NCBI RefSeq assembly: GCF_000020585.3 | Contig: NC_011138.3 | Coordinates: 2,213,136-2,277,135, forward strand | Length of the DNA: 64,000 nucleotides | Reading direction: 5' to 3' | Source of the DNA: Alteromonas mediterranea DE | GTDB lineage: Bacteria; Pseudomonadota; Gammaproteobacteria; Enterobacterales; Alteromonadaceae | Shown: positions 6,682 through 15,282 of the stretch, piece after piece | Numbering within the stretch: position 1 is the stretch's first letter | Layout of the letters: each line of letters starts with the position of its first letter | The notes under the pieces: generated by a model | What the model saw: only the letters and a program-made list of their open reading frames with translations | Databases searched by the model: none | What the model was told of the DNA's origin: nothing | Program-made: the position numbers and the translations under genes

Positions 6682-7923
6682 TTAAGCGCTAAATAGTTCA
6701 AACTGCTTCGGCTGCTTGAACTGAAGTTCAAAATTATTACTATCGAGTAAGTGAATATCAGGGGCATAGTCGCCTACGCTAATAAAAGGTTTTAGCTTTT
6801 TAAGTGGTAAACGCATTTTAGTCAGATCTATCCAGTTTAGCTTTGTGTGCCGTCTAATCGCCAGAATTTTTTGCACCGTTCGAGCGCCAAGCCCCGGTAC
6901 TCGTAACAACAGCAATTTGTCCGCCTTATTTAAATCAATCGGAAAGACATGGCGATTGCGTAATGCCCACGCAAGTTTAGGGTCATAATCCATATCAAGC
7001 ATGTCATCGTGAACAATTTCATCAAGGGTAAACCCATAAAAACGCAACAGCCAATCAGCTTGATAAAGGCGGTGCTCGCGAATTAACGGCGCAGGCTTTA
7101 GCGGCAACACTTCAGATGCATCGGGTATTGGCGAGAACGCCGAATAATAAACTCGGCGAAGTTTTTGTTGGTTATAAAGTTTAATGCTGGTCCCTAAAAT
7201 AACTTTATCATTAGAGTCATCTGCGCCTATGATCATCTGTGTAGACTGCCCACCAGGTGCAAAGCGTGGCAGGCGTTTACCGGTATAGGTTTTATCTGCC
7301 TTGTGCTCTGCAATTTTGTCTTTTAGCGTGTTCATTGAGCCATGGATAGCACCGAGATCTTTTTCTGGCGCGTATTTATTTAAAGAGGGTTGAGTCGGCA
7401 TCTCGACATTAATACTTAACCTATCTGCGTATAAACCAGCTTCTTCTTGTAACTCAGGTGAGGCATTTGGAATGGTTTTGAGGTGTATATACCCTTTAAA
7501 ACCGTGGTCAAGGCGCAAAGATTTGGCAATACGTACCATACTTTCCATTGTAAGATCGGGTGAGCCTACAATGCCTGAACTAAGAAACAAACCTTCAATG
7601 TAGTTGCGCTTGTAAAAATTCAGCGTCAGGTCTACGGTTTCTCTAACGGTGAATCGTGCGCGTCGAACATTGCTAGACACTCTATTTATGCAGTAGTGAC
7701 AATCGTAGATACAGTAATTAGTCATCAAGATTTTTAGTAAAGAAACACACCGACCATCAGGCGTGAAGCTGTGACATATACCCGAACCGCCGGTAAGCGA
7801 ACCTATCCCCGTTTTTTCGGTTTTGCCTGCCTTTCGTTTACCCGCCGAACCGCTTGCACAGGAAGCGTCATACTTGGCTGCATCTGAAAGAATTTCGAGT
7901 TTTTGTATCAGTTTGTCGTGCAT
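6682..7923 (-). CDS. Putative DNA modification/repair radical SAM protein (TIGR03916)
   Basis: This 413-residue protein has the radical SAM iron-sulfur motif CxxxCxxC at C71, C75 and C78 (NYCIYDCHYCIN), preceded by the family's 'ICHSFTPDGRCVSLLKILMTN'. Near residues 340-370 there is a helix-hairpin-helix segment (LLLRVPGLGARTVQKILAIRR), which implies DNA contact. The family is annotated as a probable DNA repair or modification enzyme linked to DUF4130 and uracil-DNA glycosylase-like proteins; the reaction is unknown. It is the first gene of a two-gene operon, and a near-consensus LexA box lies about 115 bases upstream (8037-8056). This fits SOS control and supports a repair role. Confidence 0.9.
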   Translation of the reverse strand: MHDKLIQKLEILSDAAKYDASCASGSAGKRKAGKTEKTGIGSLTGGSGICHSFTPDGRCVSLLKILMTNYCIYDCHYCINRVSSNVRRARFTVRETVDLTLNFYKRNYIEGLFLSSGIVGSPDLTMESMVRIAKSLRLDHGFKGYIHLKTIPNASPELQEEAGLYADRLSINVEMPTQPSLNKYAPEKDLGAIHGSMNTLKDKIAEHKADKTYTGKRLPRFAPGGQSTQMIIGADDSNDKVILGTSIKLYNQQKLRRVYYSAFSPIPDASEVLPLKPAPLIREHRLYQADWLLRFYGFTLDEIVHDDMLDMDYDPKLAWALRNRHVFPIDLNKADKLLLLRVPGLGARTVQKILAIRRHTKLNWIDLTKMRLPLKKLKPFISVGDYAPDIHLLDSNNFELQFKQPKQFELFSA

Positions 7924-8243
7924 AGCAGATTACTACTTTCTCTAAGCATTTACTTAACATCGGTCAATTTTAAGCGGGATGCTTAAAAGGACCTGTATAT
8001 TTAGTTTGTGTAGCCATGTGATTTCTGCTCGTTATATCATGTATATATATACAGTACAAATGAGCGTTGGAAGATTTGTGCACTCAATATACGAAATTCA
8101 GCTACATTTTCGTATTGAGAAGTTAGAGCGTGTAAGGTTTGATACGAGTAAAAAGCGCTTAATTAAAATAGCCCGGTTTCGCTGACTGTTTCGAATATTT
8201 TATTGGAGCAAAGATGAGCCATATAACGGTTAAAGGGGGGGAA
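7924..8243. other. Intergenic region upstream of the radical SAM operon
   Basis: This region contains the LexA box at 8037-8056. A 68-codon plus-strand frame (7979-8185) crosses the box, but it has unlikely composition and no ribosome site, so it is not called. The far end holds the 3' side of the response-regulator gene; no terminator was recognised. Confidence 0.5.
8037..8056 (-). promoter_or_regulatory. LexA (SOS) box upstream of the radical SAM/DUF4130 operon
   Basis: The site matches the gammaproteobacterial consensus TACTGTATATATATACAGTA at 18 of 20 positions. It has an intact ACAG half, a fully alternating AT core, and ATGT in place of CTGT in the other half. It lies 114 bases upstream of the radical SAM start codon, in the only promoter region available to that operon. 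Confidence 0.7.
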
Positions 8244-9884
8244 TCAAAAACCGATGTACTTAGAAAGTTCGTCACGTAGATTAGTATACTTTTCGTTATA
8301 CGGCGCTTTAAGCGACATATCGTCTATTAACTTAAACAAACGCTTACATTCATTGGTAAGCTTCATTTCTGCTTTATCTTCTTTTATCACTATCTGCAGT
8401 AGACACTGAAGTAAATTAAGCGCTACACCCGTATTAACCGGTGCAAAACCTTGTGCTAAGGCAAAGGACGCTTTTGCACGTTCGTAATCTTTTTGCTGAT
8501 AGTGTTGAATGCCTTCTCGATTAAATTGCTGATAGCTAGCAAGACTTTTCCGTGCATTGTGGGCTTGCGTTTCTAACATATTTGCACTGTTTTGATCGAG
8601 CTCGTCGTGACGTGACTCGAGAAATGAAGTTAGCTGCAACGCATCATCAAATTCACCGAGTTTGTACATCACGTTGATACTGTCTGGAATAAAAGCAGTG
8701 GGAACCTCGGTGTATTTTTCATCCAGCATGGTTTGTGACGTTGATAAATGCCGCTTCGCGTCAATTAATTTGCCGTCAATGGCGCTAATTCTGGCATTAA
8801 CAATCGTACCGAAGATATCTACATCAAAGTCCCGGTCCATTTTTTGAAGGTGTTCGTCAAACTTTCCGCGTTGAAGTGTAAGTAGGGCTTCTTGTTGGTA
8901 TTTATTGCGCTGTTTTTTATCTTCAGCGCACTCAGCTACATCTAATAGACTGCGAATAATACCGCACCAGTGCAGGCTCGTTTTATGAACCGACCGCTTA
9001 GACAAATCCCATATAGCTAAACTTGAATTAGCCGCGAGCACTAAGTCATCGTTTAACCTGCCAATTTCGCACGCTTTAAAGTGTCTCGGTAGAGAATAAG
9101 GCGAAAGCTTGATAGCTTCTTTAATGGCGTCTAGTGCTTTTTCGCCGTCGTCTAATTTCTGCTGTGCTTGGGCAAGTATGTCATAGGCATCCGCATTAAA
9201 CCGGTTTCGTTTTAACGTTCGTTTCGCCGTCGTTATTGCTTTGTCGAATTCGTTTAGTTGAAGGTAAGTTTTTGCAATTGCGATCTGTGCCCAAAGCACA
9301 GGTTTGCCGTCAATGTAGTCGCTCAATACGTCAAGGGCTTTCTCTGGCTGACCTATACGCCAATAGAGTTCAACCAAAAGTTGCTCGCAGTGCCCTTTGT
9401 AATGTGAGGGTGAATCGAGCAAAGACTCGATATGGTCGATTGCACTGTTACATTCACCTTGCTCAATGAGGCTGTACGCCTGTTGCAAAAACTGTCGTTT
9501 TTGCCAAGCGCGAATAATCCTGGATTTTAACTGAACCTGAGAGAAGGGCTTAACAAGAAAGTCATCAGGTCGGCGTTCAATAGAGCCTAGCACGATAGGT
9601 CGGGCGCTATCAGCGCTTATAAGGATAAAAATAGAAGTAGGGTTAATAAGCCTTCTGGTACGAAGCTCTTCGATTAACTCATACCCACTTTTATTATCTG
9701 CTCCTAAATGCAAATCACAGATAATGACATCGAACTTATGTTTTTTGCATAGGGAAACGGCTTGTTCCGCCGATGACTTTGTTACCACGTCACTGGCCCC
9801 CATAGAATGCATAAGCCCTTTGAGTAGCAAAAGAAAGGGGCGTTGATCTTCAACAATCAGTACTTGTTTATTGCTAAATTGCAT
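8244..9884 (-). CDS. Response regulator with REC domain and TPR repeats
   Basis: This 546-residue protein has an N-terminal receiver domain (about 6-130). Its acidic pair is at E12-D13, the phosphoacceptor is D57 (VIICDLHLG), 'ILISAD' carries the switch residue region, and K is in FLVKPFS. The remaining 400 residues are helical TPR-like repeats ('ALDVLSDYIDGKPVLWAQIAIAKTYLQLNEFDKAITTAKRTL' and similar), with no DNA-binding or enzyme domain. Output is therefore likely through protein-protein contact. No kinase gene is adjacent; an orphan histidine kinase lies about 7 kb away (17092-17796). Pairing of the two is speculation. Confidence 0.88.
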   Translation of the reverse strand: MQFSNKQVLIVEDQRPFLLLLKGLMHSMGASDVVTKSSAEQAVSLCKKHKFDVIICDLHLGADNKSGYELIEELRTRRLINPTSIFILISADSARPIVLGSIERRPDDFLVKPFSQVQLKSRIIRAWQKRQFLQQAYSLIEQGECNSAIDHIESLLDSPSHYKGHCEQLLVELYWRIGQPEKALDVLSDYIDGKPVLWAQIAIAKTYLQLNEFDKAITTAKRTLKRNRFNADAYDILAQAQQKLDDGEKALDAIKEAIKLSPYSLPRHFKACEIGRLNDDLVLAANSSLAIWDLSKRSVHKTSLHWCGIIRSLLDVAECAEDKKQRNKYQQEALLTLQRGKFDEHLQKMDRDFDVDIFGTIVNARISAIDGKLIDAKRHLSTSQTMLDEKYTEVPTAFIPDSINVMYKLGEFDDALQLTSFLESRHDELDQNSANMLETQAHNARKSLASYQQFNREGIQHYQQKDYERAKASFALAQGFAPVNTGVALNLLQCLLQIVIKEDKAEMKLTNECKRLFKLIDDMSLKAPYNEKYTNLRDELSKYIGF

Positions 9885-10005
9885 TTCGAATCCATGAATA
9901 GGGGCGCTATGGCTTTATTGAAGTATATCTAACTTTAAAAAATAAGCTTAAGAAAAACATTATCTTGCCGACAACATAAGTATACAAATCAAGTAATCAG
10001 AATGC

Positions 10006-10560
10006 ATGTCTGTAGACGCTACATCCCAAAATGAGCAAACGCATATTGACCCCAGTATTTATTGGGAGCGCAGCGGTGTGCTTGCGCGTGCATCAACGCA
10101 AGGGGCGCTATTTTCACTCTATCTTGCCATGCAGCAACATAGTACAGCAGCGCCCTTTGAGATAGAGGCGGCAGATAGCGAATTATCTCAAAAAGCGGGC
10201 ATTGATACTGAGCTTACTTCCCTGAGTCACTACCGTCGTTCAAGTCTTGCTGCAAACGAAAGTGAATGGAAAAACATGGACGTAATGTCGGCTTTGGTTG
10301 CTGAAGACTTTTCCACGGCGCGACTATATTTAAATATGAATCCGGCACCCTTAGCACAAACCGATGATGCGAAACGGCTGCCTGACGATGTGATAGATAA
10401 CTGCAGTTTGGCAGCGCAGAAACGTATTAAAAAGCAATATAACAATACGATGAAGGAAGACAACACGCTGCTTTACGATATGCTTGCCGTGAAAGAGACA
10501 CAAAACCCCGGAAGTAATGCAGATGCTGTTCACACCTCACCATTTGAAAACATCGCTTAG
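10006..10560 (+). CDS. Conserved hypothetical protein, possibly VC2046/SO_2500 family
   Basis: This 184-residue soluble protein has no signal peptide or membrane segment. The N-terminal part (YWERSGVLARASTQGALFSLYLAMQQHS) resembles the conserved 'R..FSLLLAM' segment of a small family known from Vibrio and Shewanella (VC2046/SO_2500); this is a tentative match from memory. The C-terminus is polar and looks disordered. It is divergent from the response regulator gene and lies upstream of trhO with a 166-base gap, so it is probably transcribed separately. No function is known. Confidence 0.55.
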   Translation: MSVDATSQNEQTHIDPSIYWERSGVLARASTQGALFSLYLAMQQHSTAAPFEIEAADSELSQKAGIDTELTSLSHYRRSSLAANESEWKNMDVMSALVAEDFSTARLYLNMNPAPLAQTDDAKRLPDDVIDNCSLAAQKRIKKQYNNTMKEDNTLLYDMLAVKETQNPGSNADAVHTSPFENIA

Positions 10561-10726
10561 CCGAGCACTGGTTAGTTTACTGCCTATCAACGTACTGAAG
10601 CGAATTGTAAAACAGGGCTACTCAATGCGCCAAATACAGCAGGCCTAGTTTTTACCCTGAAGTTTTGTTATATTGCGCGCCGCATTTTTGCACTGGTCTT
10701 ACGCTCCAATCAGCAAAGGTTAAAAT

Positions 10727-11722
10727 ATGTCTAAATATATTGTATGCGCAATGTATAAGTTTGTTGCGCTTGAAAACTATAAAGAAATTCGCCAGCCCCT
10801 TCTAGAAGCTATGGAAGCTAACGGTATTAAAGGGACACTTCTTCTAGCCAGCGAAGGTATAAACGGCACGGTATCCGGTACCCGAGAAGGCATAGACGCG
10901 CTGTTGGCCTACTTAAACAGCGACGCGCGCATTAACCCCATCTCTTTTAAAGAATCGCTCCACGACGAGCAGCCTTTCTATCGCACGAAAGTAAAGCTTA
11001 AAAAAGAAATTGTGACCATGGGTGTAGAGGGCATAGACCCACGCGAAACCGTAGGCACTTACGTTAAGCCAAAAGATTGGAATGCGCTAATTAGCGATCC
11101 AGAGGTAACGGTTATCGACACGCGAAACGGCTACGAAATTGAAATTGGTACGTTCAAAAACGCCATCGACCCTAAAACAGAGACTTTCCGCGAATTCCCT
11201 GAGTACGTGTCTAAAGAACTCGACCCGTCTAAAAACAAAAAGGTCGCGATGTTTTGCACCGGTGGTATCCGCTGTGAAAAATCTACCGCTTATTTGAAAG
11301 AGCAAGGGTTTGAAGAGGTATATCATCTTGAAGGTGGTATTTTGCAATACTTAGACGATGTGCCTAAAGAAGAGTCTATGTGGGAAGGTGATTGCTTTGT
11401 TTTTGATAATCGTGTGGCAGTAAACCATGATTTGGAAAAGAGCCATTACGAGCAGTGCTACGCATGTCGACTACCAATTACCGCAGAAGACAAGCAAAGT
11501 GATAAATACGAGCCGGGTGTTAGCTGCCCGCATTGCTTCGGCACCCACACTGATGATCAAATTGCACGCTTTAGAGAGCGCGAAAAACAGGTTCAATTAG
11601 CCAAAGAGCGCCAACAGGAACACGTGGGTACTGGAGCGCGTTTAACCATGGAACAAAAGCGTAAAGAAAAAGCAGAAGCTCAACGTTTACGCGCACTCAA
11701 AGCAAACGAAAATCAGGCATAG
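10727..11722 (+). CDS. trhO: tRNA uridine(34) hydroxylase TrhO (rhodanese family)
   Basis: This 331-residue protein is collinear with E. coli TrhO (YceA). It has the N-terminal acylphosphatase-like domain ('[16 protein letters not shown]'), a rhodanese domain with the active Cys at C177 in [14 protein letters not shown], and the C-terminal Cys-containing segment ([21 protein letters not shown]). The family forms 5-hydroxyuridine at position 34 of certain tRNAs using oxygen, a first step toward cmo5U/mo5U. The last 40 residues are rich in Lys, Glu and Arg and may bind RNA. It precedes the EF-hand gene on the same strand. Confidence 0.95.
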   Translation: MSKYIVCAMYKFVALENYKEIRQPLLEAMEANGIKGTLLLASEGINGTVSGTREGIDALLAYLNSDARINPISFKESLHDEQPFYRTKVKLKKEIVTMGVEGIDPRETVGTYVKPKDWNALISDPEVTVIDTRNGYEIEIGTFKNAIDPKTETFREFPEYVSKELDPSKNKKVAMFCTGGIRCEKSTAYLKEQGFEEVYHLEGGILQYLDDVPKEESMWEGDCFVFDNRVAVNHDLEKSHYEQCYACRLPITAEDKQSDKYEPGVSCPHCFGTHTDDQIARFREREKQVQLAKERQQEHVGTGARLTMEQKRKEKAEAQRLRALKANENQA

Positions 11723-11780
11723 ACAGCCAGAAAGAAGGGCGTTACACTCGTGTTTATTGCAGTTGATATAAGGAATGCGA

Positions 11781-12023
11781 GTGAGCACTCAACTTTCAGA
11801 ATCTAAAATTGAAGAAATTAGGAAGGACTTTAGCTTTTTCGATCGTGATGGCAATGGCCAAATCGATTTGCCGGAGTTCATCGAGCTTCTAACCGTAATT
11901 TCACCAAAAACAAAAGCTAGCCACGTACAAGAAGGCTTTAAGCTTATCGATAGTAACGACGATGGTTACATCGACTTTGAAGAGTTTTTGGAGTGGTGGC
12001 AAGAAGGGTGGTGGGAATACTAA
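11781..12023 (+). CDS. Small EF-hand calcium-binding protein
   Basis: This 80-residue acidic protein has two complete EF-hand loops: DRDGNGQIDLPEF and DSNDDGYIDFEEF. Both have acidic or polar residues at positions 1, 3 and 5 and Glu at position 12, so both should bind calcium. The start is set at GTG 11781 because the ribosome site taagga (11769-11774) lies 6 bases before it, while the ATG at 11775 directly abuts that site. There is no signal peptide, so it is probably a cytoplasmic calcium sensor or buffer. It lies 58 bases after trhO and is followed by a strong terminator. Confidence 0.85.
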   Translation: MSTQLSESKIEEIRKDFSFFDRDGNGQIDLPEFIELLTVISPKTKASHVQEGFKLIDSNDDGYIDFEEFLEWWQEGWWEY

Positions 12024-12100
12024 GCGCTAGCTTGTTTTAACCATCTTTTAATACCGTATGCCCGTGTAATCGTTATTGACGAGTGATTACACCGAAGCAA

Positions 12101-12134
12101 AAAAACGAGTGACTTTTTAAGCACTCGTTTTTTT
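12101..12134 (+). terminator. Rho-independent terminator after the EF-hand gene
   Basis: The stem aaaacgagtg/cactcgtttt around a ttttt-rich loop runs into seven T residues. It ends the trhO/EF-hand transcript, and the A-run on the other side could also serve the opposing helicase gene. Confidence 0.8.
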
Positions 12135-12264
12135 ATGTCTGCCATTAGTCGGTGAGTATAGTCGATTTAGTTTGAATAAAAGCCTGAAAATCGAACCACC
12201 GCGAAGATGCCTTATCTAATTAAACCGGTAAACTAGAAGGGAAAGAGCCCAATAGTTGTTGGTC

Positions 12265-13590
12265 TTACTCGTCGTCATCCGAGAGCGTTTTGCGTGGTTT
12301 GCGTTTCACTGGGACCATACCGATATCTTCACCAGACATGGTATCAACACGCTTTTTAACGTTTGCTTTAACAGGTTTCGCTACGCGCTTTTTGCCATTT
12401 TGGGCAGTTGCGCCTTTCGACACTTTTTTCTTAGGCTTGAAACCTTTAAACGAAGCAGAAAATTCGTCGTGCGGGGAACACTCTAAAGCATATTGAAGGT
12501 GATTTTTAAGCCCTTCGAAGCTATTCCAATCACGAGGGCCTATTAGTGAGAAAGCTTCGCCTTTTTGCCCCGCGCGTCCGGTACGACCAATACGGTGAAT
12601 ATACTCATCGGCGTTTTTGGGTAGGTCGAAGTTAACTACCAGGCCAACTTTTGACAGATCTAGACCGCGCGAGGCGAGGTCGGTGGTAACTAAAATACTG
12701 TGCTGTCCACGAGCAAACGCGCTCATAACCGCTGCACGTTGGCTTTGTAACATGTCACCACGTAGCGCTATGGCTTCTAAGTTTTGTTCGTTAAGCAATG
12801 CTGCAATTCTGTCTGTGTCTTCACGGGTCGCAGTAAAAACAATAGCTTGGTTGTAAGTACGATTAGCCAACTCAAACTGTAAAATCTGATCTTTGTTATC
12901 AACATTGTCTGCAAAGAAACACTTCTGCTCGATATCGCCATGCTCTGCAGTTGAGTCTCCTACCGCTACGCGTACCGCCCCTTTGGTCAGCTGTGTTGTC
13001 ATATGCTTAAGCTCAATATTGTCGAGCGTGGCAGAAAACAGCATGGTTTGGCGCTTTCTGTGATCAGCATAGTCGTTGATCATCTTAAGCTGAGCAGAGA
13101 AGCCTAAATCTAACATTCGGTCGGCTTCATCAAAAATAAGCAGCTCTAAACCGTTTAGATATACGCTTTTGTCTAAGAGATGGTCGGCAACACGGCCAGC
13201 TGTGCCTACAATAATATGAGGGTTACGGCGAAGCGCTTTAACCTGGTCGTTGTAGTTTTCGCCGCCCACAATCAGTGAACACGTTAAGTTCAACCCAGTG
13301 CACATTGACTTAGCTTCTATGAAGACTTGTTTCGCAAGTTCCCGCGTGGGCGCTAAAATCAAGGCGCGAGGGTCTTGTCGGCTTAATGCTTTTTGTGCCA
13401 TTAGCCTGTTGATGGCGGGCACTAGAAAGGCGAAGGTTTTACCTGAACCCGTTTTAGAAGACGCAATAATATCCTTTCCTTGAATAGCAGGAAGCATAGT
13501 GCGCTCTTGAATTTCCGTTAGCGTCGAAATATTTTTAGATTCGAGCTTTGAAATAATTTTGTGGTGTACAGGTAAATCAGAAACTAGCAA
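12265..13590 (-). CDS. DEAD-box ATP-dependent RNA helicase
   Basis: This 441-residue protein has the full DEAD-box set in order: Q motif (LTEIQERTMLPAIQ), motif I ASSKTGSGKT, Ia PTRELAKQ, Ib TAGR (instead of the usual TPGR), II DEAD, III SAT, V DLASRGLDL and VI HRIGRTGR. The C-terminal 60 residues are Lys/Arg-rich with a basic-acidic end (RKPRKTLSDDDE), as in RhlE-type proteins that act on rRNA or mRNA. The frame begins with TTG at 13590; no better in-frame start lies upstream of the Q motif. It stands alone, convergent with the EF-hand gene. The exact paralogue cannot be named safely. Confidence 0.9.
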   Translation of the reverse strand: MLVSDLPVHHKIISKLESKNISTLTEIQERTMLPAIQGKDIIASSKTGSGKTFAFLVPAINRLMAQKALSRQDPRALILAPTRELAKQVFIEAKSMCTGLNLTCSLIVGGENYNDQVKALRRNPHIIVGTAGRVADHLLDKSVYLNGLELLIFDEADRMLDLGFSAQLKMINDYADHRKRQTMLFSATLDNIELKHMTTQLTKGAVRVAVGDSTAEHGDIEQKCFFADNVDNKDQILQFELANRTYNQAIVFTATREDTDRIAALLNEQNLEAIALRGDMLQSQRAAVMSAFARGQHSILVTTDLASRGLDLSKVGLVVNFDLPKNADEYIHRIGRTGRAGQKGEAFSLIGPRDWNSFEGLKNHLQYALECSPHDEFSASFKGFKPKKKVSKGATAQNGKKRVAKPVKANVKKRVDTMSGEDIGMVPVKRKPRKTLSDDDE

Positions 13591-13699
13591 GAAGGTATAG
13601 CCTTTATAAATGAACAGTCGAGCGCATTATCCCTTAATGCAAAACGTATTGAAAGGCTTATCGCAGTGGTTAGTCGATGGGTGAATGCTAGGGGATGAT

Positions 13700-13758
13700 A
13701 AAGGCGTACGTACGGCAGCAGTTTTGCTAAATACCGCTTAAGTAACAGGTACGCCTTT
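13700..13758 (-). terminator. Long-loop inverted repeat after the CoA-transferase operon
   Basis: Arms aaaggcgtac (13700-13709) and gtacgccttt (13749-13758) are exact complements with a 39-base loop that itself contains a small agca/tgct stem. It sits 40 bases after the end of the scoB-like gene. On the minus strand only a short T-run follows the stem, so its efficiency is doubtful. Confidence 0.4.
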
Positions 13759-13799
13759 TGGTTGGCTTTTTAATTATCTCAGCATTATTTTCTCAAATA

Positions 13800-14453
13800 T
13801 TAAAACTGCATTTCGGGCACGCTGTCTGGTGCAACGAGTTTACCACCGGTTTTTTCTTTTATTTCATCAATGGTGACACCAGGTGCACGCTCTTGTAATA
13901 CAAACGCACCATTTTCAACGCTTAATACCGCTAAGTCGGTAATAATCCGCGTGATACAGTTAACGCCCGTTAGCGGCAGCGTGCACTCCCCAAGCAGTTT
14001 AGGGTTACCGTGTTTGTCGGTGTGGGTCATGGTAACAATGATGTTTTTTGCGCCAGCCACTAGGTCCATTGCGCCGCCCATGCCTTTTACTAATTTTCCA
14101 GGTATCATCCATGATGCAATATTGCCCGATACATCGACTTCAAATGCGCCTAGCACGGTGAAATCGACATGGCCGCCGCGTATCATTGCGAAGCTTTCTG
14201 CGCTACTGAAAATCGATGCCCCGGTGATGGCGGTAACGGTTTCTTTACCCGCATTTATCATGTCTGCGTCTACTTCGCTTTCGGTGGGGTAACGACCCAT
14301 ACCTAATAGCCCGTTTTCTGACTGTAGCATTACGCTAATATCATCCGGTACATAACTTGCCGCAAGGGTAGGGATGCCTATACCTAAATTCACATAGTCG
14401 CCATCTTTAAATTCTTGAGCTACGCGCATGGCAATTTGTTCTCTGCTAAGCAT
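13800..14453 (-). CDS. scoB: 3-oxoacid CoA-transferase subunit B
   Basis: This 217-residue subunit contains the active-site Glu in LQSENGLLGMG, where the family forms the glutamyl-CoA intermediate, and the glycine-rich 'NLGIGIPTLAASYV' N-terminal box. With subunit A it moves CoA between succinate (or another acyl donor) and a 3-oxo acid such as acetoacetate, letting the cell use ketone bodies or the end products of leucine breakdown. Its ATG overlaps the stop of subunit A by one base (TAATG), the classic sign of translational coupling. Succinate versus acetate as donor cannot be settled from sequence. Confidence 0.9.
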   Translation of the reverse strand: MLSREQIAMRVAQEFKDGDYVNLGIGIPTLAASYVPDDISVMLQSENGLLGMGRYPTESEVDADMINAGKETVTAITGASIFSSAESFAMIRGGHVDFTVLGAFEVDVSGNIASWMIPGKLVKGMGGAMDLVAGAKNIIVTMTHTDKHGNPKLLGECTLPLTGVNCITRIITDLAVLSVENGAFVLQERAPGVTIDEIKEKTGGKLVAPDSVPEMQF

Positions 14454-15160
14454 TATACTGACTCCTCACTAACTACACGGCGCTCAATTCGTTTTTCAAA
14501 AGTCCCTTGAATAACGCGGTTAACATAAATACCAGGAGTATGAATTTCGCTTGGGTTAAGCGTTCCTGGCTCGACAATCTCTTCAGCTTCCACCACGGTA
14601 ATCTTACCGGCAGTTGCGGCCATAGGATTGAAGTTTTGCGCCGTGTGTCGATATACACAGTTGCCGAACGTATCCGCTTTCCATGCTTTTACGATAGCAA
14701 AGTCGCCGGTAATGGCTTCTTCAAGAATATAGGGGCGCCCATTGAATGATTTTACCTCTTTGCCTTCACCTACCGGCGTCCCATAGCCTGTGGCCGTGTA
14801 GAAAGCTGGGATACCCGCACCACCTGCACGCATTTTTTCCGCTAGCGTGCCCTGTGGCGTTAACTCTACTTCTAGTTCACCATCAAGTAATTGCTTTTCA
14901 AATAGAGCGTTTTCGCCTACGTAAGACGATACCATTTTGGCAATTTGTTTATCTTCTAACAGAAGACCCAAACCGAAGCCATCAACGCCACAATTGTTCG
15001 ATACTACCGTGAGATTTGAAACACCCAGCGTTTTGATTTGGGCAATTAGCCCCTCAGGTATTCCGCAAAGACCAAACCCACCTGCAATAACGGTCATTCC
15101 GTCTTTCAGACCCGCCATTGCGTCTTCATACGACGAAACGACCTTATTAAATCCTGCCAT
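14453..15160 (-). CDS. scoA: 3-oxoacid CoA-transferase subunit A
   Basis: This 235-residue subunit carries the family's CoA-binding '[16 protein letters not shown]' loop near the N-terminus, followed by '[15 protein letters not shown]' and '[19 protein letters not shown]'. These match the alpha subunit of succinyl-CoA:3-ketoacid and related transferases. It is the first gene of the operon with subunit B. A LysR gene is divergent 122 bases away, with a 27-base palindrome between them, which makes that regulator the likely controller. Confidence 0.9.
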   Translation of the reverse strand: MAGFNKVVSSYEDAMAGLKDGMTVIAGGFGLCGIPEGLIAQIKTLGVSNLTVVSNNCGVDGFGLGLLLEDKQIAKMVSSYVGENALFEKQLLDGELEVELTPQGTLAEKMRAGGAGIPAFYTATGYGTPVGEGKEVKSFNGRPYILEEAITGDFAIVKAWKADTFGNCVYRHTAQNFNPMAATAGKITVVEAEEIVEPGTLNPSEIHTPGIYVNRVIQGTFEKRIERRVVSEESV

Positions 15161-15235
15161 TTATACTCTCCAACCCATTTTGTTAAAAATAAGTATCAAC
15201 ATTGTTGCTTGATTTGTAAAATCGAATTAATCTTT

Positions 15236-15262
15236 CTATTAATAAATATTATTTATTAATAG
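15236..15262. promoter_or_regulatory. 27-bp palindrome, candidate LysR operator
   Basis: Two 12-base arms, ctattaataaat and atttattaatag, are perfect reverse complements around a central att. The site contains the ATTAAT..ATTAAT pattern expected for a LysR dimer. It lies 21 bases before the LysR start codon and 75 bases before the CoA-transferase start, so it could control both divergent promoters. Confidence 0.65.
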
Positions 15263-15282
15263 CGAGGTCAGAGGGAATAAAC

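Noticed and set aside
7979..8185. Plus-strand frame of 68 codons
   Set aside because: It crosses the LexA box, has no ribosome site and an unlikely composition; it is best read as promoter DNA.
14507..15212. Plus-strand frames opposite the CoA-transferase genes
   Set aside because: They lie entirely opposite strongly conserved subunits and match no family.
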